Shown one piece after another: positions 37,338-50,243 of a stretch of DNA of 64,000 nt. Within the stretch, counting starts at the first letter, position 1. The number at the start of each line of letters is the position of its first letter. Source of the stretch: Caenorhabditis remanei (Eukaryota > Nematoda > Chromadorea > Rhabditida > Rhabditidae); assembly GCF_010183535.1 (NCBI RefSeq), contig NC_071328.1:1798001-1862000 (forward strand), written 5' to 3'. The position numbers were made by a program, and so were the translations under genes. The notes beneath the pieces are model-generated. The model was given only the letters and a program-made list of their open reading frames with translations. It was not told the origin of the DNA and searched no databases.

Positions 37338-40084
37338 TTAAATTCTTTGAACTTTATCCGACACAACGACAGGATTGTTTTTCCGGATCGTTTCACGTTC
37401 CATCGTCTTATAGTCGAATTGACAATTGTGCGCCTGATCGTAACGATGATCTCCGCAGTACAATCCTCCGCATCGACACGAGAAACCTGGAAACAAATAA
37501 TAAGAGATTTACAGAGCTGAAAGAGACGGGACCGTGGGGGCTGAAAATTGGCTATAATATCGATTTACAGAGCTGAGAGCCACCTCGGGGTAGATTTACG
37601 ACGTAAACCGATCCCAAATGTAGCTCTCCCGGTAAATCCACCTTAAGAGCCACTATGGGTGTCGATTTACGCCGTGAACTAACCCGAAGGGGCTGAGGAT
37701 GGTCCGGAGCCGATTTACGGCGTAAATCCACCCCAAAATCGGCTCTCAAAGTGGATTTACGCCGAGATCCACTATTGGTGTCGATTTACGCCGTAAACCA
37801 ACACCAAGGATGGTTTGGAGCCGATTTACGACGTAAATCTACCCCGAATCGCTCTTTGACTCGTTTTAAGCCAAATTTTCTCCAAAATCTAAAACTCACC
37901 AGTAAGTCCAACCCGTTTTTTACACATATGGCATCTATTTGCTTTTTTCACCGGCGCGGGCGCGTCAACAACAATTGTCGTGGGCGCAGTGCTTTCGGCA
38001 ACCCTAAAAATTGAAAATTGTATTGATTTTTCAGCATTCAGTCAACTCACATCATCGCCGTATCATCAGTCACATTGAGAATCTCTTCACAATCCAGCTT
38101 CACCGTCGCATCGGATGCACTCACGGCTGCTTTCATGCAAATTTCCACACTTGATGGGTCAGATTTGAGGACAGAGGAGGTGGCGGCCGCCATTGATGAA
38201 GGGGAGACAACTGGAAATTTTTCATTAGTTTGGTTTTGAGTGAAATTGTCTGAAAAACGCGCCAAAGGCACGCCAGATTGCATTTTCAGGCTTAAAATCG
38301 CATTTTTAAAACAAAACATTGCTCAAAAATCGGTGAAAGTTGGAACAAATTGTATGTAGACATCTCGGCATTTTGTTTTCCAATCAAATTATTGAAACAA
38401 AAAGAATCAGAAATCACGAATAATCATAACTCTGATTCTTTTATTTCAATGATTCGATAGGAAAACAAAATTTCGAAATGTCTTTCCACAATTTTTTTCA
38501 ATTTTCACCCAATTTCTCGCGATTTCAATATCTTTTAACCACACATTTTATGCCATTTTCAGCTGTATTTCCTAAAGGTCTCAAAACTCATTCTAGACCA
38601 ATTTTCAGACCGCTAGCTCCCTTTTCCTCAAAAAAAAGTACTTTTCCACTCGAATTTTCATGTTTTTTTTAGCGTTTCGCGTGCCGTTTTTCACATGTCT
38701 CTCTCTCTAGTCATAAGACACCCCCCCCCCACTTTCCAACTATTCAGCTGATGATCATGATAACACCGGCGCCGCCACCGCCGATTGGTTGGTCACCACA
38801 GACATCGCGAGTGATCAAAAAAGGGGGAGTTCACTTGAATCATCATCATCCTATCATTTCAATAAAAAAAAAAGAATTCATTCTGATTCGAAAAAGATCT
38901 AAATTTCCGGCTTTTTCTCTCTGGAAACACATCAATAATGCACACGTCGAAAGTTTTGCTGTGGGGCTTAGTCAGACGAGGAAAGAGGGAGGACGGCTTC
39001 TTCTCATCAATATATGCAAAAAAAGATACATCTCAAGACATGCGAAAAGGGGAGAAAACTAGGAGGGGGTATGATTCATAGCAGAGGTGCTGAAAATTTC
39101 AAAAGACTCTAATTTGGGGAAAATTATAGTGATTTTAAGTGGAATTTTCATTTTAAAGCGACTGAAAATGCCATTAACACCCCAATTTTCATAAATTTTG
39201 TTTGAACTATGAAAACAGCTAAAATTTCCAGTGCGCCATAATTGGGATCCTTTTTTCGACAATTTAAACAAAAAATCCGGCTTTTTGAGGTTTTTGCGCA
39301 CAAAAACGACATTTTCACACTAAAACTGCTATGCTTTCAGCCTTTTTTAGTGTAAAAATGGTTTTTGAGCAAAAAAAAGCTCTAAAATCCGGAATTTTTT
39401 CGTCAAAATAGTCGAAAAACCACCCGATTATGGCTCAAGATTGAGAAATTTCACCGTAAAAAGCTCAAAATGTAGCATTTTTAGTGCAAAAAATCTCGTT
39501 TTCGGGCGCAAAAAACCCCAAAATCCTAAATTTTTCTTCAAAATTGTCAAATTTCCACATGGCGCAAGGGATTTAGTCCCCATCTATGCAAATTGCCATT
39601 TAAGAAAGAACCCAAATTTTCGCAACACACACACACACAAAGACCCTTTCTGCCGTTCCGAGGCCATATTTTACAACAACCACAATTCTAAATAGCCTCG
39701 GGGACGGGGGAAGGGCGCCGCCATCCCATTTGTCAACTCGTTTTGTGTGCGTGGTGTTTCGACACGACAAAGAAATCGATCAATCGATAAAATTCGACGA
39801 CACAAGTTAGTTTCGCAATACTTGTCATACTAAACGCGGTTTTTAACTGCTTTTTGTCAATTTTCACCCCGACTTTTATCGACAAAAGTCGAATCTTTTC
39901 TTTTAAAATAAATCGATAAAATCGAAAACTTACCAGGTGAGGTAAGCCTGACTGCATCTTGTTGACGTTTCAGCGTGTTCTTAAAGCACTGCGAACAGTA
40001 GCCTTCTGTCGCCGAGGCGCCAAAGAAACCGCAACCAGCACGGCAGGAGGGAGCAGTCTGTGCTTGCTGTTGTTCGTTCTCCAT
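37338..40084 (-). CDS. A20/AN1 zinc-finger protein (ZFAND5/6 type)
   Basis: Four exons join in frame: 40084-39934, 38210-38051, 38003-37900, 37486-37338, giving 187 residues. An A20 finger is at 14-45 (cysteines 14, 18, 30, 33; [18 protein letters not shown]) and an AN1 finger at about 128-166 ([36 protein letters not shown]). Length and order match ZFAND5/6 and plant stress-associated proteins, which bind ubiquitin through A20 and act in proteasome and stress responses in the cytoplasm. The middle is Ser/Ala-rich. A TTGAATTCCAG acceptor lies 20 nt before the start. In C. elegans the comparable gene sits beside nars-1, as here. I do not recall a settled symbol. Confidence 0.93.
37590..37840. 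repeat. GATTTACGNCGTAAAYC palindrome cluster
   Basis: The last intron of the A20/AN1 gene has six copies of GATTTACG followed by CCGTAAA-like sequence (starting 37593, 37664, 37712, 37754, 37783, 37823), each a short dyad, joined by CCACCCCAAAATCGGCTC- or GGTGTC-like spacers. Confidence 0.85.
38359..38485. mobile_element. ~125-bp palindromic element in A20/AN1 intron 1
   Basis: Arms TTTTGTTTTCCAATCAAATTATTGAAA (from about 38372) and TTTCAATGATTCGATAGGAAAACAAAA (to about 38470) are inverted with few mismatches around AGAATCAGA...TCTGATTCT. This has the shape of a MITE; no target duplication could be fixed. Confidence 0.7.
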
Positions 40085-40304
40085 TGGTTGACCTGAGCGA
40101 CGCCCTGGAATTCAATTTTGTCAATTTTGTGAAGGAAAACTTTCCAAGAGATAAGACGTCGTCGTCCCCTTGAGAAAACACAGTCAAATGTAACAAAGGC
40201 AACGCGAAAAAAGAACAAAAATATATATATATGAAAACGACACACTGACAGCGCAGCGGGGAGATGGGGAAAGACATAAAAAGAGAGAGAGAGAGACGTC
40301 ATCA

Positions 40305-40775
40305 TGTGATCTCAACGAAGAAGAGAAAACGAAAAAGATTACGAACACGTTGTCTTTCTTCTTCCGTCACTGTTGGCCCCTTCAGGCTCGTCACTTTTGC
40401 GTTTGTAAAAATGTAGTTTTCGGGCGCAAAAAGCCCTAAAATCCAGAAAAAAGAACCTAATTATGACTCATGGCTAGATGACGCAACGTTTAGCCCACCT
40501 ATGCAAATTGCCCCTCGAGCTCCAGAAAATCAGAAAATTCCAAAGATTGAGCAATTTCAGCTTTAAAAAGCTTAAATATTACATTTTTAATGTAAAAATC
40601 TCGTTTCCGGGCGCAAAAAACCTCAGAATCCCGAATTTTTCGTCAAAACTGCCGAAACACAACACAATTCTCAACGATCTCAGCGAAGAAGAGAAAACGA
40701 AAAAGATTACGAACACGTTGGTTCAGTTCTTCTTCTTCCGTCACTTTTGGCCCCTTCAGGCTCGTCACTTTTGAG
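40305..40775. repeat. Local duplication upstream of the A20/AN1 gene
   Basis: CGAAGAAGAGAAAACGAAAAAGATTACGAACACGTTG followed by TTCTTCTTCCGTCAC and GGCCCCTTCAGGCTCGTCACTTTTG is present at about 40315-40400 and 40683-40775. The second copy has a small insertion. Coding potential is not evident in either. Confidence 0.8.
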
Positions 40776-41019
40776 CGAATCAATGAGATTTCCTCGGAAC
40801 CTTTTCCAGTTCCTGAAGCTCCTCTCTCGAGCCCTCTGACATCAATAAAAAATGTGGTCACTTGGGGAGAGAGAAACGTGCACTTCATAAGATTCGCCTC
40901 GTCATCCTCTTTCAAAAGGAACAAGCGCCACTGGGCGCATGATTAACGCCTCCGGGCAGGTGGAATAGAAAGGACTGGAAGGCTTCGCATAATAGCTCAA
41001 AAATTGAGGCTAGCTCAAA

Positions 41020-41245
41020 AATTGAGGCCGAAAAGGCTTCTAGAGAGCGAAAAATCGGTGTATTAGCGCCGCTGGAAGAGCCGTTAGAAGTCTGAGGGAT
41101 TGAAAAATTGGGTAAAATTGCGAAGGAAAAGCGAAATTTCAGCACAAAACTGGAAATTTGCCGTCGAGAAGGGAAAACCCTGCCAAGCTTCCAGAGAGCG
41201 AAAAATCGGCGTATTAGGGCCCCTGGAAGAGCTCCAGTGACTCCA
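41020..41245. repeat. Duplicated GAGAGCGAAAAATCGG segment
   Basis: GGCTTCTAGAGAGCGAAAAATCGGTGTATTAGCGCCGCTGGAAGAG near 41035-41085 recurs as GCTTCCAGAGAGCGAAAAATCGGCGTATTAGGGCCCCTGGAAGAG near 41188-41235. Adjacent AGCTCAAAAATTGAGGC is also doubled (40996-41028). Confidence 0.8.
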
Positions 41246-41249
41246 ATTT

Positions 41250-44200
41250 CGGCGTCAAAAGGGCTCTGTTGCTCAAAACTTCAGCCCAAAACTGAAAATT
41301 TGAGGTCGAGAAGGGTGTCAGACGCAAAAATCCGCGCCGAAAACTGAGAGCTTGTGGCCGCTAACCCTGTCTCTTGGGCACCCGGCTCCCCGCGCCTAAA
41401 AACTTGTGCCGAGCTCTAAGAATGCGTCTTTTTCTCTGCTCTCCACAGCCGTATGGCACCCGGATTCTCTAGAAGGTTCTGTCTCTCACAAACTTACGTC
41501 TATACATATTGAGAGTAGTAGTGAAGGGAAGGGAGAGTGTTAGTAAGAAAGCCTATATCGAGGAATAACTGGTTAGTTCTAGAAAAGATCGATTATCGAT
41601 TCGATTTTGATCTAGGGCAGGTCAAACGAAACAAAAAAAAATGAAACTATGCCGTGTCATCACGCGATACTGAAAATACTTTGTGAAGTTCTATTCCACT
41701 CATATGACCGAACACGCCGAAAAAAAATCGACGGGGCAGGTCACAAGGTGAAAAATGAAGTAAAGAACCACCAGTAAAGAGAGAAAAAAGAGAGACTGAA
41801 CCCGGGGCCGAAGACTTAGAGGAGCGAAATGCGGAGAGAGAGAGTTTGGGGTTGGCGTATACACGTCACGCGAATAGACTTTCCCCTCGGCGCTCCTCGC
41901 CACACAGATAGACAGAGAGAAAGAGAAGCGACGAAGACTACACAAAACTGCCAAGGGAAATGGAAAAGAAAGAAGGAAGGGGGGTCTCTTTTTTCTCTTT
42001 TCTTTCTCCCCCTTTTTTCCATCTTCCTAGTATTACGCCTTCCCATTCCTTTCACGGGGAGAGCGACGAGAGGGAAAAGCACTTTTATTCCGTCTCAAAA
42101 ATGATTCATCTTGAATATTCAATATTCAGCTCTCATTAAGTGCAGATTCGAGAGGATTCGCGACGAGGAGTTTATGAGTTTAAGAATGATGTAATCCTCC
42201 TCTAAGTGGGGGGAATTGTGGAATTGTCACCTGATTCATGTCAAAAAACGACTATTTCGTACTGAAATTGGCCCCTGACTGGTATCAAAAATGACAACCA
42301 ATATACATGCGATTTCTCACGTGACAACTACGCAACCGCGCCTCACAATCTAACCAGACAGCTGCCTCCTCCCCTTCTTGTCGCCGTACACTAGTGCCGC
42401 ATGATCGAGTCTTTCTCTCTCTTGCGTTTTCACTAACCACACGAGACAGACTGAGATTTTACATCCAAATTTCTCTTTCAGTACGAAAAAATCGAACTTT
42501 TTTAGTCTTGATTACTACACTCCATCAAATCTATACAAAAATATTTGAAGAAGACGCCCACTGGTACTACAGTTCGGGCTGACTGATAAGCGTGATAAGA
42601 TACCAAAATGGGACGACGTCGGTCGATCGACACAAACCCGCCAAACTTCCCCTACGGAGAGAGATAATTGCGGAGAATGATGAAAGAAAGTGGAAACTGC
42701 GCTAATTAACAATTCTGGTCTCAAACAACGGCGTGGAAAAAGTGCCGACAAAAGTAGTCAAAAGGAACGAAGCCGTAATAATGAGCCCTGACTGAAAGGG
42801 GGCCGGCTGGAAGGGGGCGTGGCTTGGTTTGAGAGGTGGTGACTAAGTACTGCACCGCCCGAATAGTGCACTTTTCAGCTGTGTCGCCCGAAAAGTCCAC
42901 CTCTCCCTCCTCTCGTTTTCCGACCTTTTAGTACATCGAAACGAGATCTGGGCTGAGAGGAAGTGGCGGGGGGAGAAAATCGAAGATTCAGAGGGGGGTC
43001 TCAGGGGTCTAATCGAGACAAACCAAACAGCGCCCGAAAAATACGAAAGCCACGTCACACAGAGGGAGAGAGAGAGAGAGAAAAAATCAATGCTGATGAC
43101 GGAGTGTGTTCTCGAATGTTCCGAATTTCGAAATGTTTCGGCAGGTGGTTTTCAAAGGAAAACTGCAAAAATGCCACGTTTCAAACTTTGAAATTCAAAG
43201 TGCGAAAAACCACCGAGAACCCACCGAGAACAAGTTCAACAAATTCAATAGAAATGAAAAAAAAAGTCGTCGTCGTTGTGAAAACGAAAAAATTGAATTG
43301 CATCAGAAATAAAAGATAAGGACGTCTCGAACATTCGATCATGTGAACGATTATTGATTGATTTCTATTTGATAGCAGCGAAAAGTGGAGATTTTTGAGA
43401 GGAAAAAGACGAAATAACAGCTTATTTTATCATTTTAAGTGTGATTTCATAATAGATTATATAGATTTGTAGAGATTTACGTCAATCGTCTGGAAATCTG
43501 GAAATCTCTATGAAAGCAGAACAGAATCAGCTGACAAAAAACATGACAACTAGAAAGCCAAGGGACCAAAATTACAAAAGGAAGCTGGCTGTCTTCTACA
43601 GAGCACCACCAGACTACTGGCAAAAAGGGGGGACACGTGGACCCGAGAGACAATAGTCAAGTGGTACGGGGGGTCACCAGGACTGCTAGGCACCCACCCA
43701 ATGCTATCGACCCACACACAACACATCACAGGATGACAATTTGTGTACGCGTCGCGGCCGCAACGCACCGCTTTCTCTCTCTCTATTCTCCCTCTACCCC
43801 TGAACAAACGGGATAGGGGAGGGAAAGTGCTGGGAGAACCCGCACGGGGCACTGTTCATTTAGAAATGAGAAAAATAGAAAAAATCATCTATTTTTACTC
43901 GTTTAGCTTGTCATTTGACCTTTTTACGCGGAATTTTTGGTTCTAAAACACCAAATTTCAAGGTTTCTCGAAATTTCTCAACAATACCACGCGCTAGATA
44001 ATCAACTATTTTCTAATCGATTAAATCCCCTCTCTCCGAACACAGAGACACACATTGGATCCTGTTTTCGTCGTCGTCTCAGTCAACTACGTCTCAACGG
44101 GGAAGTGACTCAAAAAACAACAATTTTCTCGGAGAGCTCTCGTCATTTCGCTGAAAGAACTCTGTGACTCATATCACTTTCAGCCGGCCGACACAGCCAT

Positions 44201-45720
44201 TTCTGAGAAGGAAAATTTTTTGTCTCGAAAAGAATTTTTTCTCATTTTCTCTCTCGCTGATAATGAGGGGAAAACATAACCGAATTTTGGCAAATTTCTT
44301 GGGGTGGTAGACGTCAGAGGCTCATTTTTGACTTCCTTTTTTCTCGCCTAAAAATTTTTTCGCGAAAAACAACCATTTTTGAGGGGGAAATAGGTGAAAA
44401 AGATATGAAAATGCTTGGAAAAACGAGAATTTTGTGATTTTCGACGAAAAAATGCAAGAAAAATGGCGAAAATCGATGAAAAATCGAGAAAAATCGAGAA
44501 TTTTCAGCGGGGAAATGGGAAAATTCGCGGATGATTTCGAAATTCGAATGTTCACCGCGACGCACAAATGCACTAATCTACAGTAGTCTGTAATTTGAAA
44601 AAATAATTTTTTAAATTTATTTTTCAGCTTTTTTCAGCGATTTTTGCGATTTTCAGAGCGAAAAAAGGTGAAATTAAGTGAAAATTCCTTTAAGTTGGAA
44701 AAATTGAATAAATTGAGTGTAAGAACCACTGACAATTACTAAAAATTACATCAAAAATCACGAAATTTCAAGTTTTTCTAGTTTTTGTTGAAAACAGCTG
44801 AAAATAAATGATTTAGGAACATTCTGGGTAGAAATTGAATGAAATTTATGTGAAAATCATGTTTATTTTACCAATTTTCACCAGAAATATGTCGTTTTTC
44901 AAGTTTTTATTCCGGAAAAATCGATTTTACAGTTTTTAGGCCAATAATCTTTCATTTAAACTGATTTTTGACTTAAAAATCCACGATTTTTCGCTTAGAA
45001 ACGTTGTTTTCTCGATTTTCAGCCAAAAAACTCGAAAAATGGCTGGTTTTAGACTGAAAACGGATGGGAAATCAGGAAAATTTTGAAAAATTAGGCAAAA
45101 AATTGAAAAACGGGCTAAAAACTCAAAAAACACTGTCAGTCACTGCAAAAATCGTTGAAAATCTTAAAAAATTTGCTAAAAACCACTAAAAATCACTAAA
45201 AATCGCCGAAAATCGCCAAAACTCGATAAAAACCGCTAAAAATCTTTAAAAGTTGCTAAAAACCACTAAAAACTGCTTAAAACCGATATGAATCGCAAAA
45301 AATCGGAATTTTTCTTCTAAAACTACTCAAAAATCCCATTTTCTCGCAGAAAATAGCGTTTTCGACCAGTTTCCCAGCGAAAAATCCGATTTCTACCGAT
45401 TTTTTGCGGTAAATGAGGTCTGTCTGAGCCTCTGAAGGGTGCTAATGCCCACAGAATGTTCTGGAGAAAATAAATCAATAATTGGTCAATTAACACCATA
45501 AATCATCAAATAATAAATCACTATTCCCAGAGAGTCAAGAGGCTCCTTGTTATCCCCCATTCTCATCGGAACATGAGAGAGCAAATATTCAGAAAAACGG
45601 GCGGCCCGATGAGAGATAGAGAGAGGGATCAGAGAAAAACAGGGAAAAATAAAGATCTCGACGTGCTAATCTCCCGAGGGTCCCTTATCTTCATGGGAAA
45701 ACGAGTTTTGGGAAAATACA
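41250..45720. other. Gene-poor intergenic stretch
   Basis: No coding region, RNA gene or long repeat family is supported here. There are purine- or pyrimidine-rich tracts (41760-42060, 43060-43090, 43775-43815) and, from about 44200, very AT-rich sequence with runs such as CTAAAAATCGC (45170-45300). Part of it may be promoter or 5' UTR sequence of the A20/AN1 gene. Confidence 0.5.
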
Positions 45721-45727
45721 TGTGTAC

Positions 45728-48355
45728 ATGGCCTAGTTTTCTGAAAATCAGGATTTCTAGGCCAGGCAAAATTGAAGTCACCAAAAAGCCCGGGATCCTA
45801 ACGGTGTTTTCAAAATTTCGAAATCTTGGATTTTAGGGCAGTTATGAGGGTTTCAAGTTGATGGCCTAGAAATCCCGAATTGGGTTTCTAGGCCACCTAG
45901 ATTTATTTCATCGGAAAGGGTGTATTCTGACGATTTCATTGGTGTTTTAAAATTTCCGAAATTTTAAGTTTGAGCGGAGCTATTAGGGTTTGAAGTTGGT
46001 GGCCTAGAAATCTGAAAATTGGGTTTCTAGGCCACCAACTTCAAACCTTTATAACTCCGCTTTAACTGTGAGTTTTCGAAACTTAAAAATATCGCTAGAA
46101 TTGTCAGGTTTCGCTCTTCCGATTACATTTAAATGATGGCCTAGAAACCCGAATTTGGAATTTCTAGGCCACCAACTTCCAACCCTCGTAACTCCCCTAA
46201 AATCCGGCATTTCCAAATTTTGAAAACACGATCAGAATTGTGGAATTTCACACTTTCAGGCGATTTTAGAAAGTTGATGAAGTAAATTCGCTCTACCGAA
46301 ATTTTTTGAAAAGACTGAAAATTTTAACAACAAAAAAAATTTTGCCATTGCCCCGCAGCGAAAGTTTAACCAGTTTGTGTGTCAGTCAGTGTACACAGAG
46401 AATTTATTTCTGTACATATTTCTGCCCCGTCAAGTCAATATAGTTCTCTTTCGAAAGTCGTTCGATGCGATGATTTTTTCGAAAAGAAGAAAAATCGAAC
46501 ATGAGAAAATAAGAGAAGGGGATAGGAGGGAACAGATGGAAATGGGGAAAATTTGATTAGTATGCAAGCGCGCTCCATTGAAATTCTGAGTTTGAGCGGA
46601 GTTATTAGGGTTTGAAGTTGGTGGCCTAGAAATCCCAAATTTGGATTTCTAGGCCACTAACTTTAACCCGAATAACTCCGCTCAAACTCAGAATTTCGAA
46701 AATTTGAAAGCACCACTGCAATCGTCAGAATACACCCTTTCCGATAAAATAAAACTAGGTGGCCTAGAAACCCGAATTTTCAGATTTCTAGGCCACCAAC
46801 TTCAAACCCTCATAACCAGGGTTGGGAAATTCCGGGCCGGGCCGACTGAGAAATTTTCCTCGGCCCGGCCCGGCCCGGCCCGGCTCCTGTAGAAATTTGA
46901 AATTTTTTGAAAAAATTTTCAGTTTTTTTTTGCAAAAAGTCGAATTTTCGACTATGTTTTGGAATATCGATAAAAAACTGAAGTGTACGAGAATTTTGGA
47001 GCATTTTGATCATTTTTTAATGAAAATTTCGAAAAAAATATGTGAAAAAAATGAGCACATTTTTTGAAGCCGGGCCGACCGGGCCGGCAAAAAATTTCTG
47101 TCAGCCCGGGCCGGGCCGGGCCAGCCCGGAATTTCCCAACCCTGCTCATAACTGCCCTAGAACCCAACATTTTGAGAATGTGAAACTTTTTCTTCTTTCT
47201 AAAATTCAGAAAAATTCTTTCTTTTTTTGCAAACGCGCTCTGTGGAACTTTAACCATAAAACTTCAAAACGAGAAGTGAGCAGTAGAGCGCACTTTCCGA
47301 AAAAAAATTTCTATGCAAGTGCGCTCCACTGACAATCTTCATTAAACGCACCTAAATTATCGATTTTTCTTGAAAATTCTAATTCTCAATAGAGCACGAA
47401 TGCATTCGGTACCCCAAAAACCCCAAAACTTTCAAAACAAACATAACATAGCAAGTGCGCTCCACCGAACACTTTCGAAATTAGGTCGAAAATATTATTC
47501 CCTCTCGCCACCAGGGGGTACTAGTACTACTCCTCTTCCGATTTCACTAAAAAACAGGACATATACTGCTGAAAAAGTCAGTAAACAACGAGAGAGTGTA
47601 CTTTTTGTTTTTGTTTTTTCTCCAAAGGAAAAACAAGAGGAAGGCGGCCTAGAAACCCGAATTTTTGTTTTCTAGGCCGCCAAAATATGCATTGGTTCCA
47701 ATAGCGTTTTCAAAATTTCGAAATCTTGGATTTTAGGGCAGTTATGAAGGTTTGAAGTTGATGGCCTAGAAATCCCAAATTTGGGTTTCTAGGCCACCAC
47801 ATTAAAATTTAATCGAAAGAGCGAAATCTGATGATTTTAATGGTGCTTTCAAATTTCAGAAATGTTGAGTTTCAGCGGAGTTATTAGGGTTTGAAGTTGG
47901 TGGCCTAGAAATATCAAAATTGGATTTCTAGGCCACCAACTTCAAACGCTCATAACTCCGTTTAAACTTAAAATTTCGGAAATTTAAAAGCATCGCTAAA
48001 ATCCTCAGAAACACGCTATCCGATGAAATCGGCGAAGTGGCCTAGAAACCCAAATTTTGGATTTCTAGGCCACCAACTTGAAACTGTCCTAACTCATCGG
48101 AAACTCAACATTTCCGAAATTTGAGAACATCATTAGAATCGCCAAGTTTTCCTCTTTTAGATGAAAGGCACCTGAGATGGCCTAGAAACCCAAAATAAAG
48201 AAAGTTAGGCCACCAACTTCAAACCTTCATAACTCCCTTGAAACCCAACATTTCGAAAAATTGAAAACATCATCGGAATCCTCAGAAACTGCTTTTTCAA
48301 ACCAATATATGTTTTGATGGCCTAACTTCTCGTAAATTTGGTTTTCTAGGCCATC
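45728..48355. repeat. GGCCTAGAAA palindrome array, ~138-bp period
   Basis: A dyad GGTGGCCTAGAAACCC ... GGGTTTCTAGGCCACC of about 39 bp recurs with GGCCT at 45863, 46001, 46138, 46623, 46761, 47646, 47763, 47902, 48039, 48179 and 48319. Most steps are 137-140 bp. Between dyads lies a conserved linker containing CTTCAAACCCTCATAACTCCGCT and TTTCGAAAATTTGAAA. A MITE (46817-47144) interrupts the array. Confidence 0.9.
46817..47144. mobile_element. 328-bp GGGCCGG palindromic MITE, 8-bp target duplication CTCATAAC
   Basis: Ends CAGGGTTGGGAAATTCCGGGCC and the complement ...CCGGAATTTCCCAACCCTG. The direct repeat CTCATAAC stands at 46809-46816 and 47145-47152. It is inserted in the linker of the 138-bp array. 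Confidence 0.92.
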
Positions 48356-48359
48356 CTAA

Positions 48360-49650
48360 CAAAATTCAACAAAAAAAAAGAAAAGAGAAAAAGTGAAAAT
48401 CGATGGTTGCCACGCCAATCGAATGGCCTCTCCCATTTTCTACTATTAAAAAAACTCCCTTCTGTCGACAGATGATGTCGAGGGCGACGTCGTCCTCGTC
48501 AGAGGGGGACGCCGTGTGAAAAAAAGAGAAAAAAGTTTTTTTTTGAAAAAAAAAACTTTAAAAAAAAAAAAATTTTTTTGGTAAGTGCGCTCTACTTTTC
48601 TAATTTTTCAATTTCCAGCAAGGAGTACAATAGAGCGCGATTGTTACTAGTAGTGACAAAAAGGAGGAAACGCGCTCTACCGAACAAAAGCGTCAAAATC
48701 ACAGAAAAAAGGTTGTAAAGTGCGGTGGAGCGAGTTTTCAACCGGAAAATTACTTTTTTTTTAGATTTTTAAATTTTCAACTCCTTATAGGGTTTGAAAC
48801 CAGACTCCTTCAAGAAATTTTTAAAAAATCCGAAAAAAATCGCAAAAAATACAAAGAAAACCAGTAATTTCATGGATTTCAGCGAGGAGTTCAGTAGAGC
48901 GCACTTGCATTGTCAAAAATTTAAATCCCTCATTTTTCCGCTAAAAAACTCGATTTTTTAGTTTTTCCGGCGGTTTTTGCCCCGATTTTTCATTATAAAA
49001 AAAGTGAAAAAATTGGAAAATGTTGGTGATTGGTGCCCGCAAATGATATCATCACAAGATAGATAAGACCGCCGAAAATTGGGAAAAACAAAAAAAAAGA
49101 AAAAAAAGTTTGGTCGAAAAAATATTTTTTCTTAAGGGGTGATCCCTAATTTAGTAAGTGCGCTCCATCGCAATTAAAAATCAAAAATTGCGATTAGAGC
49201 GCGTTTATACAAAAATACATATTTAGCATTCGCGCTCTACCGAACATTTGAAATATTACGATTAGGGCGCGATTGCCAAAATTGGAAAGTGCGTTGTCAT
49301 TAGAGCGCATTTGCCGAGCGGTGGAGCGCGATTACAAAAATTCCAAAAAAAAAAACTTTTTTTTCACTTTTCGGGGTAGCAGGTTATTCTGGTTCAAAAG
49401 AGCACACACATATTGTGCTCCGCCGGGGCTCCGCTCCACCAGCGGAGCCAATATATTTGCTCAGACGAGTCAACGATATGAGCAAATAGAGGCTCCGAGT
49501 CTATTTTAGCATAGAGACTACTAGTTGAAACGGGAAAAAGGGTTCGGGTGTCAAATGAATAAATATTGGGGAAAACGCGCTCTAATGAGAACACCTAGGG
49601 AGTTTTCAACGTAAAAATTGGAAATTTGCACTCAAAAAAATGGAAAAAAT
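48360..49650. other. AT-rich intergenic DNA with GCGCTCYAYYGA motifs
   Basis: Contains many isolated copies of the motif (for example 48585, 48630, 48670, 48895, 49160, 49195, 49230, 49300, 49575) and poly-A/T runs. I find no gene. A (GAY)-rich patch at 48470-48515 reads GATGATGTCGAGGGCGACGTCGTCC but opens no supported frame. Confidence 0.55.
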
Positions 49651-49793
49651 CGCAAACGCGCTCCATTGGAATCTCAATGCAAAGCGATTTCAGTAGAGCA
49701 AAATTTTCGAGGTTTTAGTGCAAAATGTCGAAAATTTCGCATTTGCGCTCTACTGAAATCGCTTTGAGATTCCAATGGAGCGTGTTTGCGATT
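49651..49793. mobile_element. ~143-bp palindromic element with GCGCTCCATTGG arms
   Basis: CGCAAACGCGCTCCATTGGAATCTCAATGCAAAGCGATTTCAGTAGAGC (49651-49699) is inverted at 49740-49793 with few changes, around an AT-rich centre. It has the shape of a MITE; no target duplication is fixed. Confidence 0.75.
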
Positions 49794-50243
49794 TTTGGCG
49801 AAAAATGGATTTTTCGAGTGCAAAATTCCAGAATCTGCATAAAAAACTCGATGAAAACCTGAAAAATCGATTAAAATAATACAAAATTACAAAAAAATGT
49901 GGGGTCCTGTGCCTAGAATCTAGATTGTTATCTAAAAATGCATTATTTTTTTATGCTGCTCAAATAATATTATCAACCAATCGGGGGAAGGCGAATGAGG
50001 AAAAAAAACAAAAAACTTAATGAGGAAAACCGAAAAAGAAAAATAATAAAGCTAGGGATATAGAAATTTCGGTTTTTAGGGGATACGGGGAAAGGAAACA
50101 ATAGAAAGTTTGAATAATGCAGGTGCGCTCTATTGAAATTATACGGTTGGAAGAAGAAAAAAGATGTCGTTAGGGACTTAAAAACAAGAGAAAAACTGGA
50201 AAAAACGATATGGGACACTGCAATACGGAGGGGAATGAAAATT

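Noticed and set aside
40643..41145. Minus-strand frames of 93 and 77 codons upstream of the A20/AN1 gene
   Set aside because: They overlap local duplications, have no recognisable motif, and I find no consistent exon chain joining the A20/AN1 start.
45728..48355. CRISPR-like array because of regular dyads
   Set aside because: This is a eukaryotic nuclear locus; the spacing units are conserved linkers, not unique spacers, and there are no cas genes.
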